This document shows positions 1 to 7,803 of a stretch of DNA of 13,190 nt, piece by piece. The position numbers and the translations under genes are program-made. Position 1 is the first letter of the stretch. Every line of letters starts with the position of its first letter. The DNA is taken from assembly GCA_900770765.1 (NCBI GenBank), contig CAAGLK010000044.1, positions 1-13,190 on the forward strand. Direction: 5' to 3'. The notes under the pieces were generated by a model, which did not search any database, was not told the origin of the DNA, and worked only from the letters and a program-made list of their open reading frames with translations. The DNA comes from Helicobacteraceae bacterium (GTDB taxonomy: Bacteria; Campylobacterota; Campylobacteria; Campylobacterales; Helicobacteraceae).

Positions 1-945
1 AAAGGGGAAGTTAAAAGCGAAAGCGATATTGAAAAAGAGATTTTAGATAAGAATCCAAGCATAAATAACTATAAAGATGAAAATCCAACCGACCTACAAG
101 ATGTCATTTTGAGCGCTAGCGAAAAATCTAAAGACAAGGATGAGATACTTCGCGCAGCTCAGTATGACAAAATAGAATCGCAAATTAAAGCAGAATCTAG
201 CATTAAAGATTCCACAAGCGATGCTATTACAAAAGAATCCAGCGAGAATTTAGAAACACAAGAAGCGGAATTAATCCAACCGACTTTAAAGGAATCCACA
301 AGGGATTTAAAAGAAGCGGAGGAGGCGTGGATAAAGGCGTTTAATCTAAAAGATATTAATGAGCCTTATATTCCACAATTTAGCAAAGAAATACAAGACG
401 CATTAAACCCTATTTTAAAAGGCGAGCAAATCAAGCTAACAAGGGGAAGTTTTGAGAAGTTAGCAAATAAAAATAGACTTGATTTTATACCAAAAATAAA
501 AGAAACAATTGAGAAGCCAAACTATATTTTAGATGATGGGCAAGGGATTTTATTTATAAAAGAATTTGTAGAAAATGACAAAGAAAAGCACTTTTTAAGC
601 GTGGCTAAAAACTACGATGGCGAGTGGATATTTTCAAGCCATACAAGGCGAGAAGCAAATAATATTAAGAATAAAATAGAAAACTCTAAAATGCTTTATA
701 AGGGATTTAAGGAGGGGGAAGTTGCTGGCGCGCTTGATATTATAGAATCGGGCGGAGCTTACTCTAAGCCCTCTAGCTTGCAGATTGAATACCCCCCTAA
801 CCAAGTAAGTGGCAAAAATCCTAGTGAGATTATACCACAAAGCACACAAGATTTAAAAGCACCTTCGCTTTTTGGTGAGAGTGCAGAGATAACCAAAACG
901 ACGCAAGAAGTTTATGGTGTAGAGATTCCAACGCCAAAGAGCTAA
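1..945 (+). CDS. N-terminal-side fragment of a polyvalent mobile-element protein (5' end outside window)
   Basis: The reading frame is open from base 1, so the gene begins upstream of the window. The TTG at 109 has no ribosome binding site and is not a real start. The first ~100 codons are a Lys/Glu/Ser-rich, charged, low-complexity linker. From about 325 to 705 there is a compact domain: a W-x-K-A-F element, then LTRGSFEKL, then KPNYILDDGQGILFIKEF and GEWIFSSHTRREANN. I recognise this pattern from the barnase/EndoU/colicin E5-D/RelE-like nuclease-fold (PBECR) domains in large proteins of phages and conjugative elements of Campylobacterota. After it come a GEVAGA motif and another linker. The frame stops at 943-945, but the next frame (-1) carries on with a charged helix (ELKRIIKEEIKIYREMGAENP) that reads straight on from TPK. 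This fragment and the next are therefore almost certainly one interrupted gene. Nuclease activity is not shown, and family membership is by resemblance only. Confidence 0.6.
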   Translation, partial: KGEVKSESDIEKEILDKNPSINNYKDENPTDLQDVILSASEKSKDKDEILRAAQYDKIESQIKAESSIKDSTSDAITKESSENLETQEAELIQPTLKESTRDLKEAEEAWIKAFNLKDINEPYIPQFSKEIQDALNPILKGEQIKLTRGSFEKLANKNRLDFIPKIKETIEKPNYILDDGQGILFIKEFVENDKEKHFLSVAKNYDGEWIFSSHTRREANNIKNKIENSKMLYKGFKEGEVAGALDIIESGGAYSKPSSLQIEYPPNQVSGKNPSEIIPQSTQDLKAPSLFGESAEITKTTQEVYGVEIPTPKS

Positions 946-983
946 AAAGGATTATTAAAGAAGAGATAAAAATTTATAGAGAA

Positions 984-3900
984 ATGGGGGCTGAAAATCC
1001 AACGCTAGCAATAAAAACATACGCGAAACCTAATGAAGTTTCAGAAGTGCAAAGAGTTTTTATAAATAGACAAATGCCTAAAGAGTATGAAGAAGTTTTA
1101 AAAGGCTTTGAACCTATAGAAGCGCAAGATTGTATAAATTATATAAGGACAGATTTTCAAAAATTATTAAAAATAGAAAAAGAAAAAGATATAGCAGTAA
1201 TTGGGCGCAAATATTACCACCACAGCGACTCAACAAACAATGCAGATATAATACGAGCAAGATTTAAGGATTATAGAAAGATAATAGAAAATAGATTAAA
1301 TATTGAACCCATAAAAGAGTTTGGTGTAAATTACGCAGAGTATTACCACGATGGTGAAAATGCTATTAAAAAAATATTATTAGAGTATGAAAATAGCAGG
1401 AAAAGTGAAAGCTATAAAGGGCAAGTGGCTGGGGCGTTTTATAAAGAGGAGTTAGGGGATATTGATGTAGTATGGGGAGATTCTAGCTTTGGCTTAAAGC
1501 ATATTTTAGAAAAACACGGAGGCGAGTTTAAAGATATAGCTAAAGATTTAAGCGAAGCGATAGAAAAAGGGGAAATTAAAACTGACAATAATGTTAAGAC
1601 TATTATTTATAAAAATGAAAATCAAAATATAAGAATAGGATTATCAAAAGGATTTAAAGGAAAAGGCGAAAATCAATGGATTATAACCGCTTATAAAGTG
1701 GAATCGCAAGGCCCAGATTCTCTACCAAGCAGCCAAGTTACCAAGAGTGATGGGACTAATCTACACTCTAACGATTCTAAAGCCGATTATAACACAAACT
1801 TAAGCGAAGTGGATAAAAAAAGAGAAAAAGAATTTTTTATGGAGCATATAAGGAAGCATATAAGTATAAAAAACCCTTTATTTAAAGGGTTAAAGCGGTA
1901 TTTTTATCATATGTCTAACAAAACCAGCGAAGAAATAGCGCCTCATCATACACCTTTAGAAGTGCTTAAAATACAAGATTTAAAGCATAATTTAGAGGAA
2001 AGGAAGTATTTAAAGACAAAAGAAGCGGAAGTGGATTTTATCAAAGAGGCTTGTGCAAAGCGGTATGGCGAAGAATACTTAGAAGAATATTTAAAAACAT
2101 TTGATTTTCAAAGTATTACACAAACATATACACCTAAGATTCCACAAGAGCCGCAAAAGGTATTGGAGCATTATTTAGGAGACAAACCTTTACAAATCAC
2201 ACAAAAAACATTATTAAATTTAGATAATGCGCTATATGAAGTTTTAAAAGACACTTTAGACAATTTTCAATTGATTTTTAAAAAAGGTAATAAGTTATAT
2301 TTAGGATACATAAAAGATATAACAGATTATAGTTTTAAGGCGGTAGAAGTGTCAAAAGAGAAAGATTATTTTAAAATGAAAGTTTTATATAAAGTTAAAA
2401 ATGGTACATACTACAATTTAAATGATTTTAAAGACGCTGAGTTATTATGGAGTAATAATGATTTAAATTATTCTTTAATGCTAAGAATAAATGAAAATAA
2501 AATAAGCGAGAAGGCTTTTGAGTCTTTAAGCGATGACGAAGCGAAGGAAAGGTTAAAAGAGCTTTTAGAAAAAAGCTATGAAAATAAAATAATAAAACTA
2601 AAAGATTATAAAGTTACTTTAACAAAAGAATCAATAGAAAATATGCTAAGTGATGAAGCGGTTACAAAGGCAATAAAGCAAGGCTTTAGTAAAGCGGAGT
2701 ATTTCGCAGAAATAGCGAGTTTAAGCCAATATATACAAAGAGCGAGTTTAGTAGAGGAAACCACACAAGATGGCACAACAATTTTAAAATTTAAAGCATT
2801 CTTTACTGATGTGGGTAATAAAAGACGAGAGGCATTTTTAATGGCTAGTAAAAAAGAAGCGGATGAAATTTATACACTAGATATTGAATTAACCAAACCG
2901 CCTAAAATCGCAGAATCACAAACTAAAACTTCTAAAATAGATAAAGAAGCACAAAGATTTAAAGAAGCGATTGAGCGATTAAAAAACAATATTAAAGATG
3001 AAAATAAAATTGATAAGCAACCGCAAAATAAAAATGAAATTGAAGTAAAAATTGATTTTGAAGCAGAAGAAGCAAAGCCTAGACCAACAAGCGATAAAGT
3101 AGCAAATCTTACTAGAAATATAATAAAAGAAGCAAGATATACAGCCGCAAATAAAACAGGTGAATGGGGAACTTTTTGGGATACATTACAAAATGCTAAA
3201 GAAACTTTAAAAGGCTATGTTTATTTAGAGGGCAGTGATGAAAAAGGATTTTATAAAGATATAAACTATTATCCTATATGGGAAGTAATGTATGATGTGC
3301 ATAAAAATCAAAAAAACCTGCTAGCCAACCCTAATCTTAAGAACCTAGATGAAGCCAATTCTATAAAGTGGTTTAAGGATAAATTATTTTTTACACAAGC
3401 ACAAGCACAAGAAATAGTAAAAGCAATAAAAAAAATAGCAAACGCTAAAAAAGAAAGAATCACAGCACAAGAGATTAAAAGAATTTTAGAGGATAAGCCT
3501 GCAGAAGCGAAGGCGAATGATGATGATATAAAAGCGTGGGTAAGGAGCCATTTTAATAGTAACACTGCTTATACTACACAAGATTATAAAGATATAAATA
3601 AAGATTTAGCACAAAAGCACATAGAGCGGATTCAAAGTGAGGAGTATCAAAAGAATTTAAAAGAGTGGGGGAAAGATAATCCTAGCTGGTTAAAAAATAG
3701 TGATGGGACACCTAAGGCTTATAAAGGCTTTTATTATAGATTAAAAAAGGACATAGATGAGGACGATTTAAAAACAATTGAAGCGGCGTTTAAACAAGGC
3801 GGATTTAAAGCGCTAGAAAATGAAAGCGTAATTTTCAAAAAAGCGTTTGATAAAAAAAGCATTTTAAATAGCGGTGAGTTTAATCCTACAAATCCTAACA

Positions 3901-4388
3901 TTTTACAAGCTAATCCGCATTTAGGGGCTGGAATCTTAAGCGGAAGCGTGGCTGGGATAGAAGAAGACGAAAATGGAAATATAAGCATAAATCCACAAGC
4001 CTTTTTAGCTGGATTAATAGGCGGAAGCGTAGCAAGTAAGGGCGTGGCTAAAGGCTGGGAAATATTACAAAAGAATCCTAAAAAAATTAAGATTCCACAA
4101 TTGCCAAAACAACAAAATTATAAGGAATTTAAAGAAAATATATTAAAAGTAAGTAGCAAAACACAAGGCAATAACGCATTTATTAACACGCCACAAGGGC
4201 TGGTAAAAGTGCATATTCCTTATGCCTTTTTTCATTTTCAAAAAAGCGGAAATAAAAAGGAAAATAGAAGTGCTTTTAATGGAAGCCTTATAAGCATTTT
4301 ACAAGAGCCTAATTATATTTTAAAAGATAACGAAAAGCTATATTTTTATAAAGTGTTTTTAAACGATAAAAAAGAAGCGGAATCTTAG
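984..4388 (+). CDS. Central part of the polyvalent mobile-element protein (PBECR-like and LPD3-like domains, Gly-rich tail)
   Basis: The frame is open from 879, and homology-like sequence runs in from about 939. The ATG at 984 has no Shine-Dalgarno sequence and is an internal Met. Residues are counted from that ATG. Residues ~1-140 are charged and helical. Residues ~144-242 form a barnase/colicin E5-like unit (GQVAGAFYKEELGDIDVVWG, GLKHILEKHGGEF, QWIITAYK) with conserved-looking histidines. Residues ~542-635 (YKVTLTKESIENML to DEIYTLDIEL) resemble LPD3 of polyvalent proteins. Residues ~890-975 resemble a degenerate polyvalent ADP-ribosyltransferase end (SWLKNSDGTPKAY, then SGEFNPTNPNILQAN). 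Two Gly/Ala/Ser-rich stretches follow at ~978-1020. Residues ~1075-1134 begin a second PBECR-like domain (VKVHIPYAFFHF, EPNYILKDNEKLYFYKVF) that is cut off by the TAG at 4386. Such proteins are thought to be carried into host cells by phages or conjugative elements. Domain names are from memory; the mobile origin is fairly secure and the function is not. Confidence 0.6.
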   Translation: MGAENPTLAIKTYAKPNEVSEVQRVFINRQMPKEYEEVLKGFEPIEAQDCINYIRTDFQKLLKIEKEKDIAVIGRKYYHHSDSTNNADIIRARFKDYRKIIENRLNIEPIKEFGVNYAEYYHDGENAIKKILLEYENSRKSESYKGQVAGAFYKEELGDIDVVWGDSSFGLKHILEKHGGEFKDIAKDLSEAIEKGEIKTDNNVKTIIYKNENQNIRIGLSKGFKGKGENQWIITAYKVESQGPDSLPSSQVTKSDGTNLHSNDSKADYNTNLSEVDKKREKEFFMEHIRKHISIKNPLFKGLKRYFYHMSNKTSEEIAPHHTPLEVLKIQDLKHNLEERKYLKTKEAEVDFIKEACAKRYGEEYLEEYLKTFDFQSITQTYTPKIPQEPQKVLEHYLGDKPLQITQKTLLNLDNALYEVLKDTLDNFQLIFKKGNKLYLGYIKDITDYSFKAVEVSKEKDYFKMKVLYKVKNGTYYNLNDFKDAELLWSNNDLNYSLMLRINENKISEKAFESLSDDEAKERLKELLEKSYENKIIKLKDYKVTLTKESIENMLSDEAVTKAIKQGFSKAEYFAEIASLSQYIQRASLVEETTQDGTTILKFKAFFTDVGNKRREAFLMASKKEADEIYTLDIELTKPPKIAESQTKTSKIDKEAQRFKEAIERLKNNIKDENKIDKQPQNKNEIEVKIDFEAEEAKPRPTSDKVANLTRNIIKEARYTAANKTGEWGTFWDTLQNAKETLKGYVYLEGSDEKGFYKDINYYPIWEVMYDVHKNQKNLLANPNLKNLDEANSIKWFKDKLFFTQAQAQEIVKAIKKIANAKKERITAQEIKRILEDKPAEAKANDDDIKAWVRSHFNSNTAYTTQDYKDINKDLAQKHIERIQSEEYQKNLKEWGKDNPSWLKNSDGTPKAYKGFYYRLKKDIDEDDLKTIEAAFKQGGFKALENESVIFKKAFDKKSILNSGEFNPTNPNILQANPHLGAGILSGSVAGIEEDENGNISINPQAFLAGLIGGSVASKGVAKGWEILQKNPKKIKIPQLPKQQNYKEFKENILKVSSKTQGNNAFINTPQGLVKVHIPYAFFHFQKSGNKKENRSAFNGSLISILQEPNYILKDNEKLYFYKVFLNDKKEAES

Positions 4389-4492
4389 ATTCTAAAGGGC
4401 GGTTGGAATACAAAACGACTTATGAAGCAAATAAAAATAAGCTAAAGTTTTTAATAAAATCTAAAAAGGCGGATATTATTTATCAAAGCTAA
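4385..4492 (+). pseudogene. Frameshifted 3' end of the polyvalent gene
   Basis: Immediately after the TAG at 4386, the -1 frame reads LDSKGRLEYKTTYEAN and then NKLKFLIKSKKADIIYQS before a TAA at 4490-4492. This is the missing second half of the C-terminal PBECR-like domain. It aligns with the first copy upstream (YDGEWIFSSHTRREAN, then KNKIENSKMLYKG). One extra T in the TCTTAG at the join would restore E-S-L-D-S-K-G. There is no start codon and no ribosome binding site, so it is a remnant and not a separate gene. A one-base sequencing deletion is equally possible. Confidence 0.65.
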
Positions 4493-4522
4493 GGCGTTTT
4501 TGTATATTTAAGGGCCAATCCT

Positions 4523-4547
4523 AAGTGTGAAAAAACTTCACGCTTTT
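4523..4547 (+). terminator. Intrinsic terminator after the polyvalent gene
   Basis: AAGTGTGAA (4523-4531) pairs with TTCACGCTT (4537-4545) in a 9-bp stem with one G-T pair and a 5-nt loop. A short TTTT follows at 4544-4547. It lies 30 bp past the restored stop at 4492 and points the same way as the gene. The T tract is short, so efficiency is uncertain. The rest of 4493-4652 is AT-rich and holds no gene that I can see. Confidence 0.5.
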
Positions 4548-4638
4548 AAAACTTGCCTTAATAATTCTAAAAGCAAATATATAAAAACAAATTAAATTAT
4601 AGCTAAATTTATAAAAATTTATTAAAGTTGCAAAACAT

Positions 4639-4664
4639 AAAAAAAATACATTTTAATTAAAATG
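4639..4664 (-). terminator. AT-rich intrinsic terminator of the yej-pseI operon
   Basis: CATTTTAATTAAAATG (4649-4664) is a perfect 16-bp palindrome that overlaps the pseI stop codon. Read on the - strand, it is followed within three bases by eight T residues (A8 at 4639-4646 on the + strand). A stem of about 6 bp plus T8 fits a Campylobacterota-style AT-rich terminator. The operon and the polyvalent gene thus end tail to tail, each with its own terminator. Confidence 0.5.
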
Positions 4665-5669
4665 CTCAAATTTTAAGGCTTCTCCATAAGTTAAATCTAT
4701 AGTTGCTTTTTTACCTATAATCTCTTTTAAATATTTAGGTGGAATCCCAAAGCCAGGTCTAACGGAGCGGATGGAATCCTTATTTATAATCTCACCTTTT
4801 TTAATGTCTTTTACTACATATAAAGACCGCATAAAATTACGCCCCTCTTTTGCTTTCTTGCTTAAATTATAGGTATTTGTCCCTAAAAGCTCCGAGGCTT
4901 CTCTAATGGATTCCGCCATTTGCTTAAACTCGCCAGGCTCTAAGCTAAATGCACTATCCACTCCGCCTAATTTTCTATCTAAAATAAAATGTTTTTCAAT
5001 CACTTTTGCGCCTAAACTTGTAGCAACTATCGGCGCTGTGATTCCAAGTGTGTGGTCTGATAAGCCTACTTCTACTTTAAAGTCCGCTTTTAAGCGTGGA
5101 ATTAAGCTTAAATTAGCGCTATTTAGCGGTGCTGGATAAGAGCTTGTGCATTGCAGTAGTGTAATGTTAAAATTCCCCACTTCCTTGCAAACACGAATCG
5201 CATCCTCAATTTCTTCTTTTGTGGCAATTCCTTTTGATAAAATTATCGGCTTTTTAAGTGCCGCTACATATTCAATTAACTCTAAATCCACAATTTCAAA
5301 AGAGGCGATTTTATAAATAGGATTCCCTAAAGATTCTAAAAAATCCACGCCTTTTTTAGAAAAAGGACTAGAAAAGCACACAAGCCCAAGCTCTTTTGCA
5401 TAGGAAAATAGCTCATCATGCCACTCCCAAGGCGTCATTGCTTCTTTATATAATTCATAAAAGTTTTTGCCCTCCCACAATGTGCCTTTAATTTTAAAAT
5501 CATCTTTTTTGCAATCAATGCTTAAGCAATCTGGCGTATAAGTTTGCAGCTTTATCGCATCGGCTCCACTTTCTTTTGCCGCTTTTATAGTTTTTAGCGC
5601 TAATTCCTTGCTTCCATTGTGATTTGCAGAAAGCTCTGCTACTAAAAAAACCTTATTATTTTTAAACAT
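4653..5669 (-). CDS. pseI: Pseudaminic acid synthase PseI (NeuB family)
   Basis: PseI condenses 2,4-diacetamido-2,4,6-trideoxy-L-altrose with phosphoenolpyruvate to give pseudaminic acid, the sugar that modifies flagellin in Helicobacter and Campylobacter. It acts in the cytoplasm. The 338-residue length is standard. The NeuB barrel is seen from AELSANHNGS (11-20) through KLQTYTPD, SSPF, KIASFEIVDL, GLSDHTLGI and EKHFILDR. His206 and His227 match the two metal-binding histidines of NeuB enzymes. A C-terminal SAF (antifreeze-like) domain covers about 280-338 (MRSLYVVKDIKKGEIINKDS). The GTLWEGKNFYELYKEAMTP stretch resembles H. pylori PseI more than sialic or legionaminic acid synthases, though sugar specificity cannot be proved by eye. 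The ATG has an AAGGA 7 nt upstream. It is the last gene of the operon, 15 nt after the nuclease-fold gene. Confidence 0.92.
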   Translation of the reverse strand: MFKNNKVFLVAELSANHNGSKELALKTIKAAKESGADAIKLQTYTPDCLSIDCKKDDFKIKGTLWEGKNFYELYKEAMTPWEWHDELFSYAKELGLVCFSSPFSKKGVDFLESLGNPIYKIASFEIVDLELIEYVAALKKPIILSKGIATKEEIEDAIRVCKEVGNFNITLLQCTSSYPAPLNSANLSLIPRLKADFKVEVGLSDHTLGITAPIVATSLGAKVIEKHFILDRKLGGVDSAFSLEPGEFKQMAESIREASELLGTNTYNLSKKAKEGRNFMRSLYVVKDIKKGEIINKDSIRSVRPGFGIPPKYLKEIIGKKATIDLTYGEALKFEHFN

Positions 5670-5684
5670 AACAATATCCTTAAA

Positions 5685-6239
5685 TTAATTTTCTTCTTCA
5701 CCTAGCGTATCTTGTGCGATTTGTCTTAAAGCGCTCTTTAAGCAGTTCATTTCTTTTTCCCACTCATTCCATAGCCCTCTTTTTTCCTTTCTAGCAATCG
5801 CTTCTAAAGTTTCAAGCTCTTCTAAAATTTGAGATTCTGTAGTGTCAAAATACTGCACCACCGCATAGCCATCTCTAACAAGTGCCGCATTTAATAGCGT
5901 CCCTCCATTTTGTAAAAAACACCAGCCATTTTTATAGCCTAGCCTATATTGCTGCTCTAAATAAATTTGATTTCTTATATATTTCATAGCAAAATGACGC
6001 ATTTCTTTAGCTGCTTGTTTTGTTATTTCACACATCTCTTGCTTAAACTCCTTGCTAATACTTGCGATTCCATATAATTGACAATATAAATTTCCATAAT
6101 CCTTGCTATACACGCTAAATAATGCTGGTGCATAAATAGACTGCATTAAAACTTGTAAATTAAGCGGAGGTGTGGTGTAGGAAAAAATTTGTGCTTTTAG
6201 GCAAATCAAAATAGTAAGAATCCTAAATAAAACTTGCAT
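5685..6239 (-). CDS. Secreted protein with degenerate staphylococcal-nuclease (thermonuclease) fold
   Basis: The protein has 184 residues. Its N-terminus (MQVLFRILTILICLKAQIFS) looks like a signal peptide, so it is probably periplasmic. The C-terminal half has the SNase signature: LLNAALVRDGYAVVQYF (115-131), then a helix ending EARKxxRGLW-like at about 150-158 (ARKEKRGLWNEW), and two internal Cys. The catalytic part does not match. Active SNases have RLxGIDxPE and YGR, supplying Arg35, Glu43 and Arg87 (S. aureus numbering). Here the corresponding places read CQLYGIASISKE (53-64) and LGYKNGWCFL (100-109), so at least two of the three catalytic residues appear to be absent. It may be a non-catalytic binding protein or a diverged nuclease. 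Its ATG lies inside the end of yejF (17-bp overlap), which implies translational coupling. The fold assignment is moderately sure and the activity is doubtful. Confidence 0.7.
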   Translation of the reverse strand: MQVLFRILTILICLKAQIFSYTTPPLNLQVLMQSIYAPALFSVYSKDYGNLYCQLYGIASISKEFKQEMCEITKQAAKEMRHFAMKYIRNQIYLEQQYRLGYKNGWCFLQNGGTLLNAALVRDGYAVVQYFDTTESQILEELETLEAIARKEKRGLWNEWEKEMNCLKSALRQIAQDTLGEEEN

Positions 6240-7803
6240 CTAAAAGCTCCTTTACATAAGCATTTTTAGGTGCGCTAAAGACTTCTTTAGTGCTTCCACT
6301 CTCTAGGATTCTACCTTTTTTTAACACTAACACACTCTGGCAAAGTGTCGCTATAGTGCTTAAATCATGGCTTATACAAATATAGCTTAATTTATATTCT
6401 TTTGCTAATTTTAATAAAAGGGTTAGAATCTGCTTTTGCGTAGCACAATCTAGCGCGCTTGTAGGCTCATCTAAAATTAAAATTTTAGGCTTTAAAATCA
6501 AGCTCCTTGCGATATTTATCCTTTGCCTCTGCCCACCGCTTAGTTCATTTGGATATCTTTTTAAAAAGCTAGCATTTAGCCCAACATCGCGCAGCACTCT
6601 AATAGCCATTTTTAACTTGAGTGCCTTACTTAAATCTCTAAAATGCACAAAAAGCCCCTCTAATAAAATCTCTAAAATATTCATTTTAGGATTTAGCGCA
6701 CTAAATGGGTCTTGAAAGACAATTTGCATATTTTTTCTAAACGCCTTTAATTCTTTATCTTTTAATGCAAAAAGCTCAAGCCCTAAAGCCTCCACACTTC
6801 CACTTATATTTTTAGATTCCAACAATCCACAAAGTGCATTTGCAAGGCTGCTTTTACCACTTCCAGACTCGCCTATAATACCTAAACTCTCGCCTTTATG
6901 TAATGTAAAATTTAAGGATTCCACCGCTTTAAAAGATTCTAGCGTTTTGCCAAAAAAACTCTTTTTAAGCGGATATTTAACGCTTAAATTTTGTGCTTTT
7001 AAAAGCACTTCTTTACTAAAAGATTCCACATTATAATTAAAATGCAAGGCCTCTAAAAGCATTTTTGTATAAGCGTTTTTAGGATTCTTAAATAATTCCT
7101 TTGTGGTATTTTCCTCTATAATCTCGCCTTTTTGCATTACAATAATTCTTTGCGATAATTTTGAAACTACGCTTAAATTATGGCTAATAAATAAAATGCT
7201 TAAATTAAACTCTTTTTGCAATTGTTTTAAAAGCATAATGATTTGCTCTTGCGTGGTGGAATCTAGTGCAGTTGTAGGCTCATCGGCAATTAGTAATTTT
7301 GGATTATTTGCTAATGCTATGGCTATGCAGACTCTTTGCCTCTGCCCACCACTTAGCTCATAAGAATAGCGTTCTAAAAGCGTAGAATCTAGCTGGACGC
7401 TATTTAAAAGCTCTTTTATGCGTTTATTTATAGCGTCTTTTTTTAAAAATGGCTTATGAATTAAAATCGCCTCTTCTAATTGTTTTTTTATTTTATGTAG
7501 CGGATTTAACGCACTTAGCGGCTCTTGAAAGATATAAGAAATCTCGCTTCCCCTTAGCTTTTGCAGCTCCTTTTCTTTTAAGTTTAAAAGATTCCGCCCT
7601 AAGAATTCTATGCTTCCGCCTTTTATAGAATAATTATGAATTAATCGCAAAATTAAATATGAAAGCAGCGTTTTCCCACTACCAGATTCCCCCACTAGCC
7701 CCACAATTTCACACTCTTTAATGCTTAGAAAAATATTTTTTAAAGCAAACTTAGCACACTCCGCGCTAAGATTCTTAATCTCTAAAAGCACTTTATTTAC
7801 CAC
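6223..7803 (-). CDS. yejF: Peptide ABC importer, fused dual ATPase YejF
   Basis: YejF supplies ATP hydrolysis for the YejABEF importer on the cytoplasmic face of the inner membrane. The 526 residues contain two complete ABC domains in tandem. Domain 1 has Walker A GESGSGKT (38-45), Q-loop Gln92, signature LSGGQRQR (149-156), Walker B LLIADE (169-174) and H-loop His207. Domain 2 has GESGSGKS (310-317), LSGGQRQR (about 420-427), ILILDE (440-445) and ISHD (477-480). Each domain ends with PKNAY-x-K-x-LL (240-249 and 511-520), the C-terminal motif of oligopeptide/dipeptide transporter ATPases. Length and duplication match YejF. The start chosen is GTG 7803, with GGAGG 6 nt upstream. A second GTG four codons in (7791) also has a fair AGGTGG, so the start is ambiguous. 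It overlaps yejE by 11 bp and ends with TAG inside the next gene. Confidence 0.9.
   Translation of the reverse strand: MVNKVLLEIKNLSAECAKFALKNIFLSIKECEIVGLVGESGSGKTLLSYLILRLIHNYSIKGGSIEFLGRNLLNLKEKELQKLRGSEISYIFQEPLSALNPLHKIKKQLEEAILIHKPFLKKDAINKRIKELLNSVQLDSTLLERYSYELSGGQRQRVCIAIALANNPKLLIADEPTTALDSTTQEQIIMLLKQLQKEFNLSILFISHNLSVVSKLSQRIIVMQKGEIIEENTTKELFKNPKNAYTKMLLEALHFNYNVESFSKEVLLKAQNLSVKYPLKKSFFGKTLESFKAVESLNFTLHKGESLGIIGESGSGKSSLANALCGLLESKNISGSVEALGLELFALKDKELKAFRKNMQIVFQDPFSALNPKMNILEILLEGLFVHFRDLSKALKLKMAIRVLRDVGLNASFLKRYPNELSGGQRQRINIARSLILKPKILILDEPTSALDCATQKQILTLLLKLAKEYKLSYICISHDLSTIATLCQSVLVLKKGRILESGSTKEVFSAPKNAYVKELLDASFI

Noticed and set aside
109..111. TTG as the start of the first gene
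   Set aside because: The same frame is open to the left edge and no RBS precedes the TTG.
791..796. C6 tract as a phase-variation site
   Set aside because: Too short for typical Campylobacterota phase-variable tracts, and the frame is intact across it.
634..849. Open frame on the - strand opposite the polyvalent gene
   Set aside because: No RBS, not protein-like, and a shadow of the well-supported + strand frame.
3308..3988. Two hydrophobic-looking - strand open frames
   Set aside because: They arise from Lys/Glu-rich codons read antisense (TTT/CTT give Phe/Leu). No start signals.
4493..4652. Possible attachment site at the mobile-element/core boundary
   Set aside because: No tRNA gene or direct repeat is visible within the window, so an att site cannot be supported.
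4906..5139. + strand frame opposite pseI
   Set aside because: Shadow of pseI, with no RBS or domain.
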